Of a stretch of DNA of 64,000 nucleotides, positions 1 through 7,096 are shown piece by piece (within the stretch, counting starts at the first letter, position 1; the number at the start of each line of letters is the position of its first letter). This DNA comes from an uncultured bacterium (GTDB lineage: Bacteria > Elusimicrobiota > Elusimicrobia > Elusimicrobiales > Elusimicrobiaceae). The notes beneath the pieces are model-generated. The model was not told the origin of the DNA, made no database searches, and saw only the letters and a program-made list of their open reading frames with translations. Location of the stretch: assembly GCA_949291545.1 (NCBI GenBank), contig CASEWB010000006.1, forward strand, positions 1 to 64,000, written 5' to 3'. Made by a program: the position numbers and the translations under genes.

Positions 1-723
1 ATAGACAGGATTTCCGAGGATTCGCTGTATAGACCCGTGCCGGAACAAATGCCCGCCACGTTTATCCCCTGCCGCGGTTTGCCAGCATTTACTGCGGTAG
101 CCTTGCTGATTCATCCAATCGGCTGTGGCTTGTATATTTCCCAGTTCTAAATACTTGCTAAAAATCAGCTTGACGAGTTCCGTTTCCTGGGGGTTCGGAA
201 TTAACTGCTTGTCTTTTAGGTCATAGCCTAGTGGTGGGGTTCCCCCCATCCATAGTCCTTTAGCCTTACTGGCTGCGATTTTATCCCGTACGCGCTCCGC
301 TGATACCTCCCGTTCAAACTGGGCAAACGATAACAGCATATTAAGCGTCAGTTTCCCCATAGAATTACTCGTATCAAACGACTGGGTAATAGACACAAAG
401 TTGCACCCATATTTATCAAACTCCTGCATCATTTTGTGGAAGTCTATAATAGAACGCGACAAACGGTCCACTTTATAGACCACTACCACTTGGATATGGC
501 CCGCGCGGATATCGTTAAGCAGCGCCTGCAACCCGGGGCGTTCCATTGTCCCCCCGCTAATGCCGCCGTCTGAGTAGGTTTTGGTATATTCCCAACCGTT
601 GAACGCTTGGGATAAGATATAGGCCTTACAGGACTCCTCTTGGTTTTGGAGCGAGTTAAACTCCATATCCAGCCCGTGTTCGGTTGATTTACGCGTATAT
701 ATTGCACAGTTAATTTTTGGCAT
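1..723 (-). CDS. Serine recombinase, C-terminus cut by window edge
   Basis: Site-specific serine recombinase of the large type. The 241 codons present start at the ATG at 721-723 and run off the left edge without a stop. The resolvase N-terminal domain opens with AIYTRKST, whose Ser13 should be the catalytic nucleophile; SDGGISGGTMERP and VYKVDRLSRS are the usual conserved blocks. The recombinase domain begins around residue 160 (KAKGLWMGGTPPLGYDLKD) and is incomplete. It is the last gene of a four-gene operon whose genes all overlap; this start lies inside the end of the DUF2924 gene. It closely resembles the recombinase at 57135-58751. It probably excises or integrates the mobile element that carries it. 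The truncation comes from the window, not from a visible mutation. Confidence 0.93.
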   Translation of the reverse strand, partial: MPKINCAIYTRKSTEHGLDMEFNSLQNQEESCKAYILSQAFNGWEYTKTYSDGGISGGTMERPGLQALLNDIRAGHIQVVVVYKVDRLSRSIIDFHKMMQEFDKYGCNFVSITQSFDTSNSMGKLTLNMLLSFAQFEREVSAERVRDKIAASKAKGLWMGGTPPLGYDLKDKQLIPNPQETELVKLIFSKYLELGNIQATADWMNQQGYRSKCWQTAAGDKRGGHLFRHGSIQRILGNPVY

Positions 724-1159
724 TTGCTCTCCTTGAAAGTCCAAAAAACATGGGGCCGCTTACGTGGCCCCGTGTTATTTTCTGCGCTATTACCGTCAAA
801 TTGGGATAGATATTATTCTCCCACTCGTATTCTTTCTCCCCTTTTACGGTAACTTGATATATCTTTCCCTTATACTTCTTGGTTAGAATAGTCCCTATTG
901 CCAAGGAATACTTATTCTTATTTGCCCGTTGGATATATTTCTCCGGGTTACTGGCGTATTTATCTAACCTAGTTATATACTTTTCAGCCAGTTTACAACT
1001 ATACAACTCACACTGGATAGCATACCACAGAGGACGGTATTTACCTTTCCTCCCTCTTAACGGATAACGGTAGAAGATATCCCAATAGAATTGGAGTTTT
1101 TCATCGGATAATCCTTTGAGTTCTTCTAAACTTTTGGGTAAATAACATTTATTTCTCAT
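710..1159 (-). CDS. DUF2924 family protein, 149 aa
   Basis: Small protein of unknown function. The C-terminal half has the DUF2924 pattern: a GT-L-K-Y-G strand followed by YQVTVKGEKEYEWENN, then a conserved block ending GPMFFGLSRR. The N-terminal half is helical and charged, also as in DUF2924 proteins (LEELKGLSDEKLQFYWDIF). DUF2924 genes are well known as neighbours of serine recombinases in prophage-like elements, and here the 3' end overlaps the recombinase start by 14 bases, which implies translational coupling. A role as recombination directionality or DNA-binding accessory factor is possible but is inference only. Confidence 0.82.
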   Translation of the reverse strand: MRNKCYLPKSLEELKGLSDEKLQFYWDIFYRYPLRGRKGKYRPLWYAIQCELYSCKLAEKYITRLDKYASNPEKYIQRANKNKYSLAIGTILTKKYKGKIYQVTVKGEKEYEWENNIYPNLTVIAQKITRGHVSGPMFFGLSRRANAKN

Positions 1160-1355
1160 TTAGTACCTTCCGAATACGGTCTAACCTACGGGCGGCATGG
1201 CCCTTGTGATAATAGGCCCGGGCCAATTCATCCAAGAACTCGATGGCAAGGAGTAGTAGCTCTGTATTGTACAGTTTCTTGGGGCGGCCGAGCGGATTGC
1301 CCGAACGCCCCTTTACAAACCGCCCTGATATAGGTGGTAACTGGCGTGGCGTCAT
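1149..1355 (-). CDS. Small DUF5681-like protein, 68 aa
   Basis: Short basic protein. It carries GRFVKGRSGNPLGRPKK near residues 11-27, the signature of DUF5681 proteins, which are found mostly in phage and mobile-element contexts. The remainder is a charged helix rich in Arg and Lys (GHAARRLDRIRKVLNEK). It overlaps the upstream DUF2924 gene by 4 bases (ATGA arrangement) and the downstream one by 11, so it belongs to the recombinase operon. DNA binding is plausible from its charge. Function unknown. Confidence 0.65.
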   Translation of the reverse strand: MTPRQLPPISGRFVKGRSGNPLGRPKKLYNTELLLLAIEFLDELARAYYHKGHAARRLDRIRKVLNEK

Positions 1356-1618
1356 TTGGTAAGCCCAAAGAATACATATCCACTGATAGGGCGCTTGACT
1401 ATATCCATCGCCACGCGGGATATGCTTTTATAGGTTTTCCCTTGGTATTCAAAGCCGTTTTCTAGGACTTTTACTTCTATGGGCTGGCCACGGTAGGTTT
1501 TAGTGATAATGCTCCCGACAGCGGGCAAACGGCTATCCCGTTCTTTAGGTGCAGGAGCAGACACATTTACGACTTGTTCGGTTAATTTTGCAGCAAATTG
1601 TTTAGATTTTTTCTTCAT
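1352..1618 (-). CDS. Short DUF2924 protein, 88 aa, first gene of recombinase operon
   Basis: A minimal DUF2924 protein. After a basic N-terminus of about 30 residues it has only the domain core: VGSIITKTYRGQPIEVKV, then ENGFEYQGKTYKSISRVA and SGYVFFGLTK. It is thus a second, divergent paralogue of the 710-1159 product in the same operon. The start is supported by a GGGAG ribosome site five bases upstream, which forms part of an inverted repeat at 1623-1688. Function unknown; possibly an autoregulator or a partner of the recombinase. Confidence 0.75.
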   Translation of the reverse strand: MKKKSKQFAAKLTEQVVNVSAPAPKERDSRLPAVGSIITKTYRGQPIEVKVLENGFEYQGKTYKSISRVAMDIVKRPISGYVFFGLTK

Positions 1619-1622
1619 AAAA

Positions 1623-1688
1623 ACTCCCGATAGTATATTGGTTTAGTGGGCTTTGGGCCCATTCCTATTACCGCTTACTATCGGGAGT
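1623..1688. repeat. 13-bp perfect inverted repeat across promoter and RBS
   Basis: ACTCCCGATAGTA at 1623-1635 is the exact reverse complement of 1676-1688. One arm contains the ribosome binding site of the 1352-1618 gene, the other fills the spacer between the -35 and -10 boxes. A second perfect 8-bp repeat (GAATACCC 1709-1716 and 1730-1737) lies just upstream of the promoter. The arrangement suggests an operator pair rather than an RNA hairpin, since one arm lies upstream of the expected transcription start. Confidence 0.6.
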
Positions 1689-1696
1689 GAAGTCAA
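1667..1696 (-). promoter_or_regulatory. Predicted promoter of the left recombinase operon
   Basis: Read on the minus strand there is TTGACT (1691-1696) as -35 and GGTAAT (1667-1672) as -10, 18 bases apart. The same two hexamers in nearly the same frame (17 bases apart) precede the right-hand DUF2924/recombinase genes at 59149-59177, which is the main support. Both sites also have TGCTAATACG upstream (minus-strand reading; plus coordinates 1720-1729 and 59188-59197). Confidence 0.55.
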
Positions 1697-1748
1697 GTCG
1701 TTTCAGAAGAATACCCCACCGTATTAGCAGGGTATTCGAGGAATTTAT

Positions 1749-1913
1749 TTATCGTTGGACAAATACCATCATGTTATAAATAGATTTTATACATTGGCCT
1801 AGATGCGCCAACCCGCATAAACCGCCAATCACCAGATTAATATCGTTTTCTCCAATACCTTCCTTTGCGTATTCAAGCTTCTGTTGTATCTCTTGCTCAA
1901 AGGAAGATAACAT
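1749..1913 (-). CDS. Putative small protein, 54 aa
   Basis: An open frame of 54 codons starting ATG at 1911-1913. The product is acidic at the N-terminus (LSSFEQEIQQKLEYAKEG) and hydrophobic at the C-terminus (LVIGGLCGLAHLGQC). No strong ribosome site is visible. It lies upstream of, and in the same direction as, the recombinase operon in an otherwise gene-free stretch from 1619 to 2145. It loosely recalls the short helical protein at the right edge (63823-64000), but I cannot show homology. Function unknown. The remainder (1914-2145) contains only the AT-rich promoter area of the MarR gene. Confidence 0.35.
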   Translation of the reverse strand: MLSSFEQEIQQKLEYAKEGIGENDINLVIGGLCGLAHLGQCIKSIYNMMVFVQR

Positions 1914-2145
1914 CCCGACTCAACTTTTTAGTATGGCTAATTTTTCTTCTTTTCCCGTAGATTTCTCATTTTTGAATTGTCCGGCATGCCATTACCTCTT
2001 ACTATGAGGCAAGTAAACGGATGAATCAAAGCGGCATTCCTAAAAAGTTTCGGGCCTGTATCAAAATAAATATTGAAACTGAAAAAATCTATATTGTATA
2101 ATAAAAGTCCAATATCAGACCGTCAAATAATTGATAGGAGGACTA

Positions 2146-2619
2146 ATGGAACGGGAAAAAGTACGCGCCTATGACAATGCCTATTGCAAACTGCGGGATA
2201 TTCAATTCGCGGCGTATGAGTTTTACGCAAGACGGCACGCTCTGACAGCAAAGGAACTCTTCGTGTTGGATATTCTTTGGTTTGCCCCGGACGGCTGCTT
2301 GCAGTCGGATATTTGTAACCGGCTTTCCGCGACAAAACAAACAATCAGCGCCATTATCAAAAAATTTCTGAAACAGGGCTATGTAACCATGGAAGAATCG
2401 CCCACGGACCGCCGGAATAAAATCCTGCGTTTCACAGCGGCGGGGCTTCGGTACGCCAAGAAGATTATTCCTCCGGCGGCAAAGGCGGAAGTTGATGCTA
2501 TGGCAGAACTGTGCGACAAGGATATCGCCGAGCTTGTACGCATTACAACTCTGTTTTCCAATTATATGAAACAGCATTTTGATGCGCTGAATGTAACTGA
2601 CCGCAAGACAAACAACTAA
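2146..2619 (+). CDS. MarR-family transcriptional regulator
   Basis: Winged-helix regulator of 157 residues. The start at 2146 is chosen because AGGAGG lies five bases upstream; a TTG further up would include that site. The wHTH region spans roughly residues 33-95: ELFVLDILWF, then the recognition-helix area ATKQTISAIIKKFLKQG, and a wing with DRRNK. It lies eight bases before a nitroreductase gene and likely controls that four-gene cluster, as MarR proteins often respond to oxidants or phenolic compounds and repress adjacent detoxification genes. The ligand cannot be read from sequence. The cluster's gene content looks Firmicutes-like, so horizontal acquisition is likely. Confidence 0.85.
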   Translation: MEREKVRAYDNAYCKLRDIQFAAYEFYARRHALTAKELFVLDILWFAPDGCLQSDICNRLSATKQTISAIIKKFLKQGYVTMEESPTDRRNKILRFTAAGLRYAKKIIPPAAKAEVDAMAELCDKDIAELVRITTLFSNYMKQHFDALNVTDRKTNN

Positions 2620-2627
2620 GGGAGAAA

Positions 2628-3260
2628 ATGAATATGGACTTTTACAAAGCAATTTACAAACGCAGAACCGTACGTGAGTTTTTGGATAAAGAGGTGGATT
2701 TTGAAGCCATTAAACGAATTTTAGAAGCCGGAAATGCCGCGCCGACCTGGAACCACAACCGGAATTGGAGTTATATCGTATTAAAAACCGATGAAGAAAA
2801 AGAATACGCGTTTGAATACGCAAAGAAAATTGCCAACAAGTTTGATGCAGACAAATACCTAAATACGCCCAGGCCCTATCCGACAACGCTGGCACAAAAG
2901 ATGTATGCCTATGCCATGCCAAGACAATATACCATGCTTAAAAATGCGCCTTATGTGATTATTCCCGTATTCAAATCAAAGGAGTTAAACGGGAAATATG
3001 TGTCCAGGCTAAATCCGTTCTCTACCATTTGGTGCGTCATCGAAAACATTTTCCTTGCAACAACCGCCGAAGGCTTGGGCTGCTCTATGAGAATCCCCTT
3101 AAACGAAGAACACGACATTGTAAAAGCCAGGCTAAAAGTGCCGCCGACCTATATGATTCCCGTTTTCATCGGAATCGGCTATGCCGACCCGCAGGAAACA
3201 GCACTGGAACAGAATGTTGCCGAACTTGACAAACAGCTTCATTTCGGCAGATGGAAGTGA
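2628..3260 (+). CDS. Nitroreductase-family FMN oxidoreductase
   Basis: 210-residue flavoprotein of the nitroreductase superfamily. The typical N-terminal FMN-binding start is present (YKAIYKRRTVREFLDKEVD), followed by LEAGNAAPTWNHNRNW and, near the C-terminus, the block FLATTAEGLGCSM, where the family places flavin contacts and the dimer interface. GGGAG precedes the start. These enzymes reduce nitro groups, quinones or similar substrates with NAD(P)H; the substrate here is unknown. It is translated with the MarR gene upstream and the radical SAM gene 4 bases downstream. Confidence 0.85.
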   Translation: MNMDFYKAIYKRRTVREFLDKEVDFEAIKRILEAGNAAPTWNHNRNWSYIVLKTDEEKEYAFEYAKKIANKFDADKYLNTPRPYPTTLAQKMYAYAMPRQYTMLKNAPYVIIPVFKSKELNGKYVSRLNPFSTIWCVIENIFLATTAEGLGCSMRIPLNEEHDIVKARLKVPPTYMIPVFIGIGYADPQETALEQNVAELDKQLHFGRWK

Positions 3261-3264
3261 AATA

Positions 3265-4149
3265 ATGAAACCTATTGTAAATGAGGTCTCGGTCAAAACC
3301 GTTATCACAAAATCCAATCTGCCGGTCTGCGATTATTCCATCAACCCCTATGTCGGCTGCCCCCACGCCTGCAAATACTGCTATGCCTCCTTTATGAAGC
3401 GGTTTACCGGACACACTGAACCGTGGGGAACCTTCTTGGATGTGAAATATTGGGAACCGATTAAGGATCCGGGCAAGTACTGGCAAAAAGAGTTCTTCAT
3501 CGGTTCCGTCACCGATCCCTACAACCCGCAGGAAACAGAGTACAAACGGACAAGGGCTTTTTTGGAACAACTTCAAGGCAGCGGGGCAAAAATCAGCATT
3601 CAAACAAAATCCGACTTGGTACTGCGGGATATGGACTTAATCAAAACATTTCCCGATGCCCGGGTGGGATTCAGCATCAACACGTTGGATGAGGATTTCA
3701 AAAATAATATGGACCAAGCAGTCAGTATCAAACGACGTCTTGCGGCCATGAAAGCGTTTCACGATGCCGGAGTCCGCACGACTTGTTTTATCTCTCCGAT
3801 TTTCCCCGGAATTACCAACGTAGAAGCAATCATTGAGCGGGTAAAAGAACAATGCAATCTGGTCTGGTTGGAAGATCTGAACTTGCGCGGAGATTACAAA
3901 AAGGTGACTTTTGACTACATCCGAGAAAAATATCCAACGCTTATGCCGTTGTATGACGAAATTTACCGACACGGGAACCGCCGCTATTGGGAAACGCTAA
4001 ACAGTCGCCTGTCTATATTTGCACAAGAACAAGGTCTTCGCTATGTGCGGGACGATGACAGCTTCACACAGCCGTTTGACGCACCACCCACGGTTGTAAA
4101 CTTCTTCTACCACGCGGAGATTAAAAAATCCGCCAAGGAAGGGAAATAA
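3265..4149 (+). CDS. SPL-family (spore photoproduct lyase-like) radical SAM protein
   Basis: 294-residue radical SAM enzyme. The [4Fe-4S] motif is CPHACKYC (C-x3-C-x2-C) near residue 30, preceded by YSINPYVGC, which is typical of the SplB-like/Rv2578c group. Other conserved blocks are GSVTDPYNPQE and QTKSDLVLRD. The ATG at 3265 is chosen because it directly follows the nitroreductase stop and gives the standard N-terminus; an open frame extends further upstream inside the previous gene. Members of this group are related to DNA photoproduct lyases, but most have no proven substrate. Its place between nitroreductase and Fpg suggests a damage-response role (inference). Confidence 0.85.
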   Translation: MKPIVNEVSVKTVITKSNLPVCDYSINPYVGCPHACKYCYASFMKRFTGHTEPWGTFLDVKYWEPIKDPGKYWQKEFFIGSVTDPYNPQETEYKRTRAFLEQLQGSGAKISIQTKSDLVLRDMDLIKTFPDARVGFSINTLDEDFKNNMDQAVSIKRRLAAMKAFHDAGVRTTCFISPIFPGITNVEAIIERVKEQCNLVWLEDLNLRGDYKKVTFDYIREKYPTLMPLYDEIYRHGNRRYWETLNSRLSIFAQEQGLRYVRDDDSFTQPFDAPPTVVNFFYHAEIKKSAKEGK

Positions 4150-4151
4150 CT

Positions 4152-4982
4152 ATGCCGAAATTGCCGGAAGTTGAAACTGTCAGACGAATCCTTGAGCCGC
4201 AGCTCATCGGCAGAAGCATTAAAAAAGTTGAAGTTCTGAACAAACAGATCATCGCCCACCCTGCTGCAAAACAATTTGCTGGAAGCCTTTCAGCGCAGAA
4301 GTTTTCCGGAATGGACAGGCGGGGCAAGTTTCTGATTTTTCAGCTTGAAAGCAGCGCCCGCCTTTTTCTGCATCTGCGCATGACAGGGCAGCTACTTGTA
4401 ACGCCAAGAGATTACCCCTGCGAAAAGCATACGCATCTCGTCCTGCATCTAGATAATGGAATGCAGTTGCGGTATATTGATGTACGACGCTTTGGCCGTT
4501 TTTGGTATATAGACAGCAAGGAAACGGAAAATATCACAGGCATAGACAAACTGGGACTGGAGCCTTTTGATAAACAGCTTATCGCCGAATATCTGAAAAG
4601 CCGGCTTTTCCAAAAGAAAAAGTCCATCAAAGAGATGCTGCATGATCAATCGGTTGTTGCCGGAATCGGCAATATTTACTCGGATGAAATTCTCTATCTA
4701 TGCGGTATTTATCCTGAAACCAAATGTACAGAGTTGAGCGATACAGATTGGGAAAAACTGAGCCGTACAATCCCGCAGGAATTGGCTCTCGCAATTAAAG
4801 AAAATAAAATGTCTGCCGAAGAATATTTGGCGGGCAAGGGCAAGGAATACCGCAATACGCCGTTTCTAAAAGCCTATGGACATGATGGCATGCCGTGTCC
4901 AGTCTGCGGCAGTATTTTTGAACGGATTACCGTCGCCGGGAGAAGCAGCTGCTATTGCCCGAAATGTCAAAAAATGCGATAG
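4152..4982 (+). CDS. mutM: DNA-formamidopyrimidine glycosylase (Fpg/MutM), altered active site
   Basis: 276-residue base-excision repair glycosylase of the Fpg/Nei family, three bases after the radical SAM gene. Visible family marks: Pro2, the PEVE block, the Lys of RRGKFL (beta-hairpin Lys), the H2TH segment DQSVVAGIGNIYSDEIL, and the zinc finger CPVC ... CPKC at the C-terminus. The N-terminus reads MPKLPEVET where the family has MPELPEVET: the glutamate after the catalytic proline is lysine. In characterised Fpg that glutamate is required for glycosylase activity, so activity may be changed or lost. Length is normal. Likely removes oxidised purines if active. Confidence 0.9.
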   Translation: MPKLPEVETVRRILEPQLIGRSIKKVEVLNKQIIAHPAAKQFAGSLSAQKFSGMDRRGKFLIFQLESSARLFLHLRMTGQLLVTPRDYPCEKHTHLVLHLDNGMQLRYIDVRRFGRFWYIDSKETENITGIDKLGLEPFDKQLIAEYLKSRLFQKKKSIKEMLHDQSVVAGIGNIYSDEILYLCGIYPETKCTELSDTDWEKLSRTIPQELALAIKENKMSAEEYLAGKGKEYRNTPFLKAYGHDGMPCPVCGSIFERITVAGRSSCYCPKCQKMR

Positions 4983-5169
4983 CAAATCACTATCAAAATC
5001 ATTATATTAATTGCAGCCCGCTAACTATGCCAGATACAAACATATGCAATACAAGTATAAGCATCGGGCGTTTTGGTGCCAGGGATTTTTGCAGTTACGG
5101 AAGAGAAGAACACCGTGAAGATTCTTGTACCTTACTTTAAACCCAATTACTGACATTTCCCTGCTGTCG

Positions 5170-5321
5170 CCTGTTTTTTCCCTGTTCTCTATTTTAGGGA
5201 ATTTGGAGTGTTTTCCTTTGGATTGCTCCGACGAGGCATTTCATGGGGATATATCCCCAAAATCCGCAAAATACGCTAAAAATGGGTAAAACTCCCTGTT
5301 TTTTCCCTGTTAAACAGGGAA
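5170..5321. repeat. Direct repeat and palindrome (CCTGTTTTTTCCCTGTT)
   Basis: CCTGTTTTTTCCCTGTT occurs at 5170-5186 and again at 5295-5311. The second copy continues into a perfect palindrome, TTCCCTGTT / AACAGGGAA (5303-5311 and 5313-5321). The first copy is followed by a looser TTCCCT ... AGGGAA pair. Such repeats could be remnants of a recombination or insertion site. Confidence 0.6.
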
Positions 5322-5377
5322 CTCTCAGTACGCGTTCTAAGAGGTACTCACAGTCACAACTCCGTGCCCGACCATTT

Positions 5378-5407
5378 AAAAAGACACCTTTTGCAAAGTG
5401 TCTTTTT
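5378..5407 (+). terminator. Hairpin terminator downstream of the Fpg cluster
   Basis: AAAAAGACAC (5378-5387) pairs with GTGTCTTTTT (5398-5407), loop of ten bases, with a T run in both readings. It could end transcripts from either side; no other terminator follows mutM. Confidence 0.6.
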
Positions 5408-5590
5408 TGTTGTCCATACATCCCGGCTCTCGTCGGGAGCTTCCTTGATTTTTTTATGATAAAAACAGCATTACAGTTGTTCGTTTACCACGCCATCTTT
5501 GCAGCTGTTTCACAAAATTTACGGATTTATTTATCTCATTAATCCTTCGTAATTTTAATGGAGAACAAATACATCCATTCGTGGCAATTC

Positions 5591-6832
5591 CTACAAATTA
5601 CGGATAGCCCACGGTTTGGGATAGAGGTTGTTGGCTCGGTCGCCCAAGTTTTTTACAAAGCCAAGCGGCTGGCCGTGATACGTCACCAGCACAAAGCCGC
5701 GCGGCGTGTTGTCAGGCAACTTAAGCGTTTCCCGGTGCAAATAGCGCAAAGCCTCTTCCAAAGTCAACTCCGCACGGGGGAAGTCCACCGCCCGTGTGGA
5801 TAGCGAAAGCGCCTGCGCCACTGACGGGATTTGCTCCCGTCCCTTGGCTTCCGGTTGAGGGACTCCGTCGGAAAGCAAATGCAGCAACGGGTATTTTTTC
5901 AACTGTGCACGCAAAGAGGACGGCAATGTGGCAAACGCATTTTTTCCTCCCTGCTTGCGAAGGATTGCCATAAACAGCCCCTCGCTGCGCGTCGTGCCGG
6001 GGATAAAACGATACACCGGCTGTTGCCACCCTTCCAATAAACTGCCTGTAATGGGCCAATCCGGCAAAACCGGCACGGGCACAAGCTCCGCCCCCAATTC
6101 CTCGGCAATCCAGCGAATGTTTTCCTCGTTTTCGTATGTATTAAATGTGCAAGTGCTGTAAATCAGCAAACCGCCGTCTTTTAGGCACGGCCAAATATCA
6201 CGCAAAATCTGCCGCTGGCGCTGGGCGCAGAAATGCACATTTTGCGGGCTCCATTCGTTCACGGCGGCAGGCTCACGCCGAAAAAGCCCCTCGCCCGAAC
6301 ACGGCACATCTGTCAAAATAACATCAAACAGCAGATTGGTTTTGGCAAAATCTTTGGGTGCATTGTGCGTAACCAATACGCCCGGATGCCCTTGTTTTAA
6401 GATGTTTTCCAAAAGGATATTGGCGCGGCGGCGGTCAATTTCGTTACTGACAAGCACAGACCCTTCCGGCAAAGCGGCGCGCATAAGGGTAGATTTTCCC
6501 CCCGGAGCCGCGCACAAATCCAGCGCGCTGACGGGGGCAGAAATTACTTGCCGCAAAACATAATCCAAAAATAGCGAAGCGGCCTCCTGCACATAATACA
6601 CCCCCGCGTGAAAGAGCGGGTCCAGCGTAAAGCGGTGGCGGTCTTTCAGCCAAAATCCCTGCCGGCACCATGGCACGGGTTCGGCATCTGGAAAGGGGTT
6701 TTCCGCAGCTTTCCAGGGGTTTAGCCGCACGCTTACGGGAACTTCGTGCGAAAAGGATTGCACGAAATGTTCCCAACGCACAGCGCCGAACAATCGGGAG
6801 GTATAGTCAGTAAATTCTGGAGGCAAAATCAT
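5591..6832 (-). CDS. RsmF/NOL1-NOP2-Sun family rRNA (cytosine-C5) methyltransferase
   Basis: 413-residue SAM-dependent RNA m5C methyltransferase. The SAM-binding motif I is LDLCAAPGGKS near residue 105; the two cysteine motifs are DVPCSGEGLFRRE (motif IV) and STCTFNTYENE (motif VI), which hold the release and catalytic cysteines. The C-terminal part after residue 290 matches the PUA-like tail of the RsmF/YebU type. It is transcribed alone. The predicted -10 TACAAT lies ten bases before the ATG and no strong ribosome site is visible, so the leader is very short. The exact rRNA position modified cannot be inferred. Confidence 0.88.
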   Translation of the reverse strand: MILPPEFTDYTSRLFGAVRWEHFVQSFSHEVPVSVRLNPWKAAENPFPDAEPVPWCRQGFWLKDRHRFTLDPLFHAGVYYVQEAASLFLDYVLRQVISAPVSALDLCAAPGGKSTLMRAALPEGSVLVSNEIDRRRANILLENILKQGHPGVLVTHNAPKDFAKTNLLFDVILTDVPCSGEGLFRREPAAVNEWSPQNVHFCAQRQRQILRDIWPCLKDGGLLIYSTCTFNTYENEENIRWIAEELGAELVPVPVLPDWPITGSLLEGWQQPVYRFIPGTTRSEGLFMAILRKQGGKNAFATLPSSLRAQLKKYPLLHLLSDGVPQPEAKGREQIPSVAQALSLSTRAVDFPRAELTLEEALRYLHRETLKLPDNTPRGFVLVTYHGQPLGFVKNLGDRANNLYPKPWAIRNL

Positions 6833-6992
6833 AAGATACTTTATTGTACAATTATTGATACAAAATTACTGACACATCTCCTTCCTTAAAAACAGGTGCT
6901 GCAAGCGGCGAAAGGTTGTAAAGCGCGGCATCGGGGCCCTTAAAAACTGGCTGCCGGGCAAAAACATCCTCCAACCCGTACAACCTACCAAA

Positions 6993-7030
6993 AAAACAGC
7001 CCTCTAAACGCCACAAGCGAAAGAGGGCTT
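6993..7030 (-). terminator. Terminator of the 7097-9363 operon
   Basis: AGCCCTCT (6999-7006) and AGAGGGCT (7023-7030) form a stem. Read on the minus strand it is followed by a run of seven T (6991-6997), just after the stop of the hydrolase gene at 7097. Confidence 0.8.
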
Positions 7031-7096
7031 TCCTTCCTTTTTCCCCAAAATTAACAAGGCACCATCAGCAAGGAGCCTTTTAACATAAAGTTTTCG

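Larger units (their letters stand above)
4983..5590. other. Gene-free spacer with repeats
   Basis: I find no credible coding region here. It holds a 17-bp direct repeat, an adjacent palindrome and one terminator-like hairpin, described separately. It separates the foreign-looking MarR-Fpg cluster from the core gene at 5591 and may contain the junction of the acquired segment. Confidence 0.5.

Noticed and set aside
483-707. A 74-codon minus-strand frame inside the recombinase
   Set aside because: It is a different frame of the recombinase coding sequence; the real frame carries all family motifs from 723 down to 1.
1-723. Possible frameshifted or broken recombinase at the left edge
   Set aside because: The frame is continuous from 723 to base 1; it is cut only by the window.
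2143-2652. A 169-codon frame antisense to the MarR gene
   Set aside because: The plus-strand MarR frame has a ribosome site and wHTH motifs; the antisense product has no family features.
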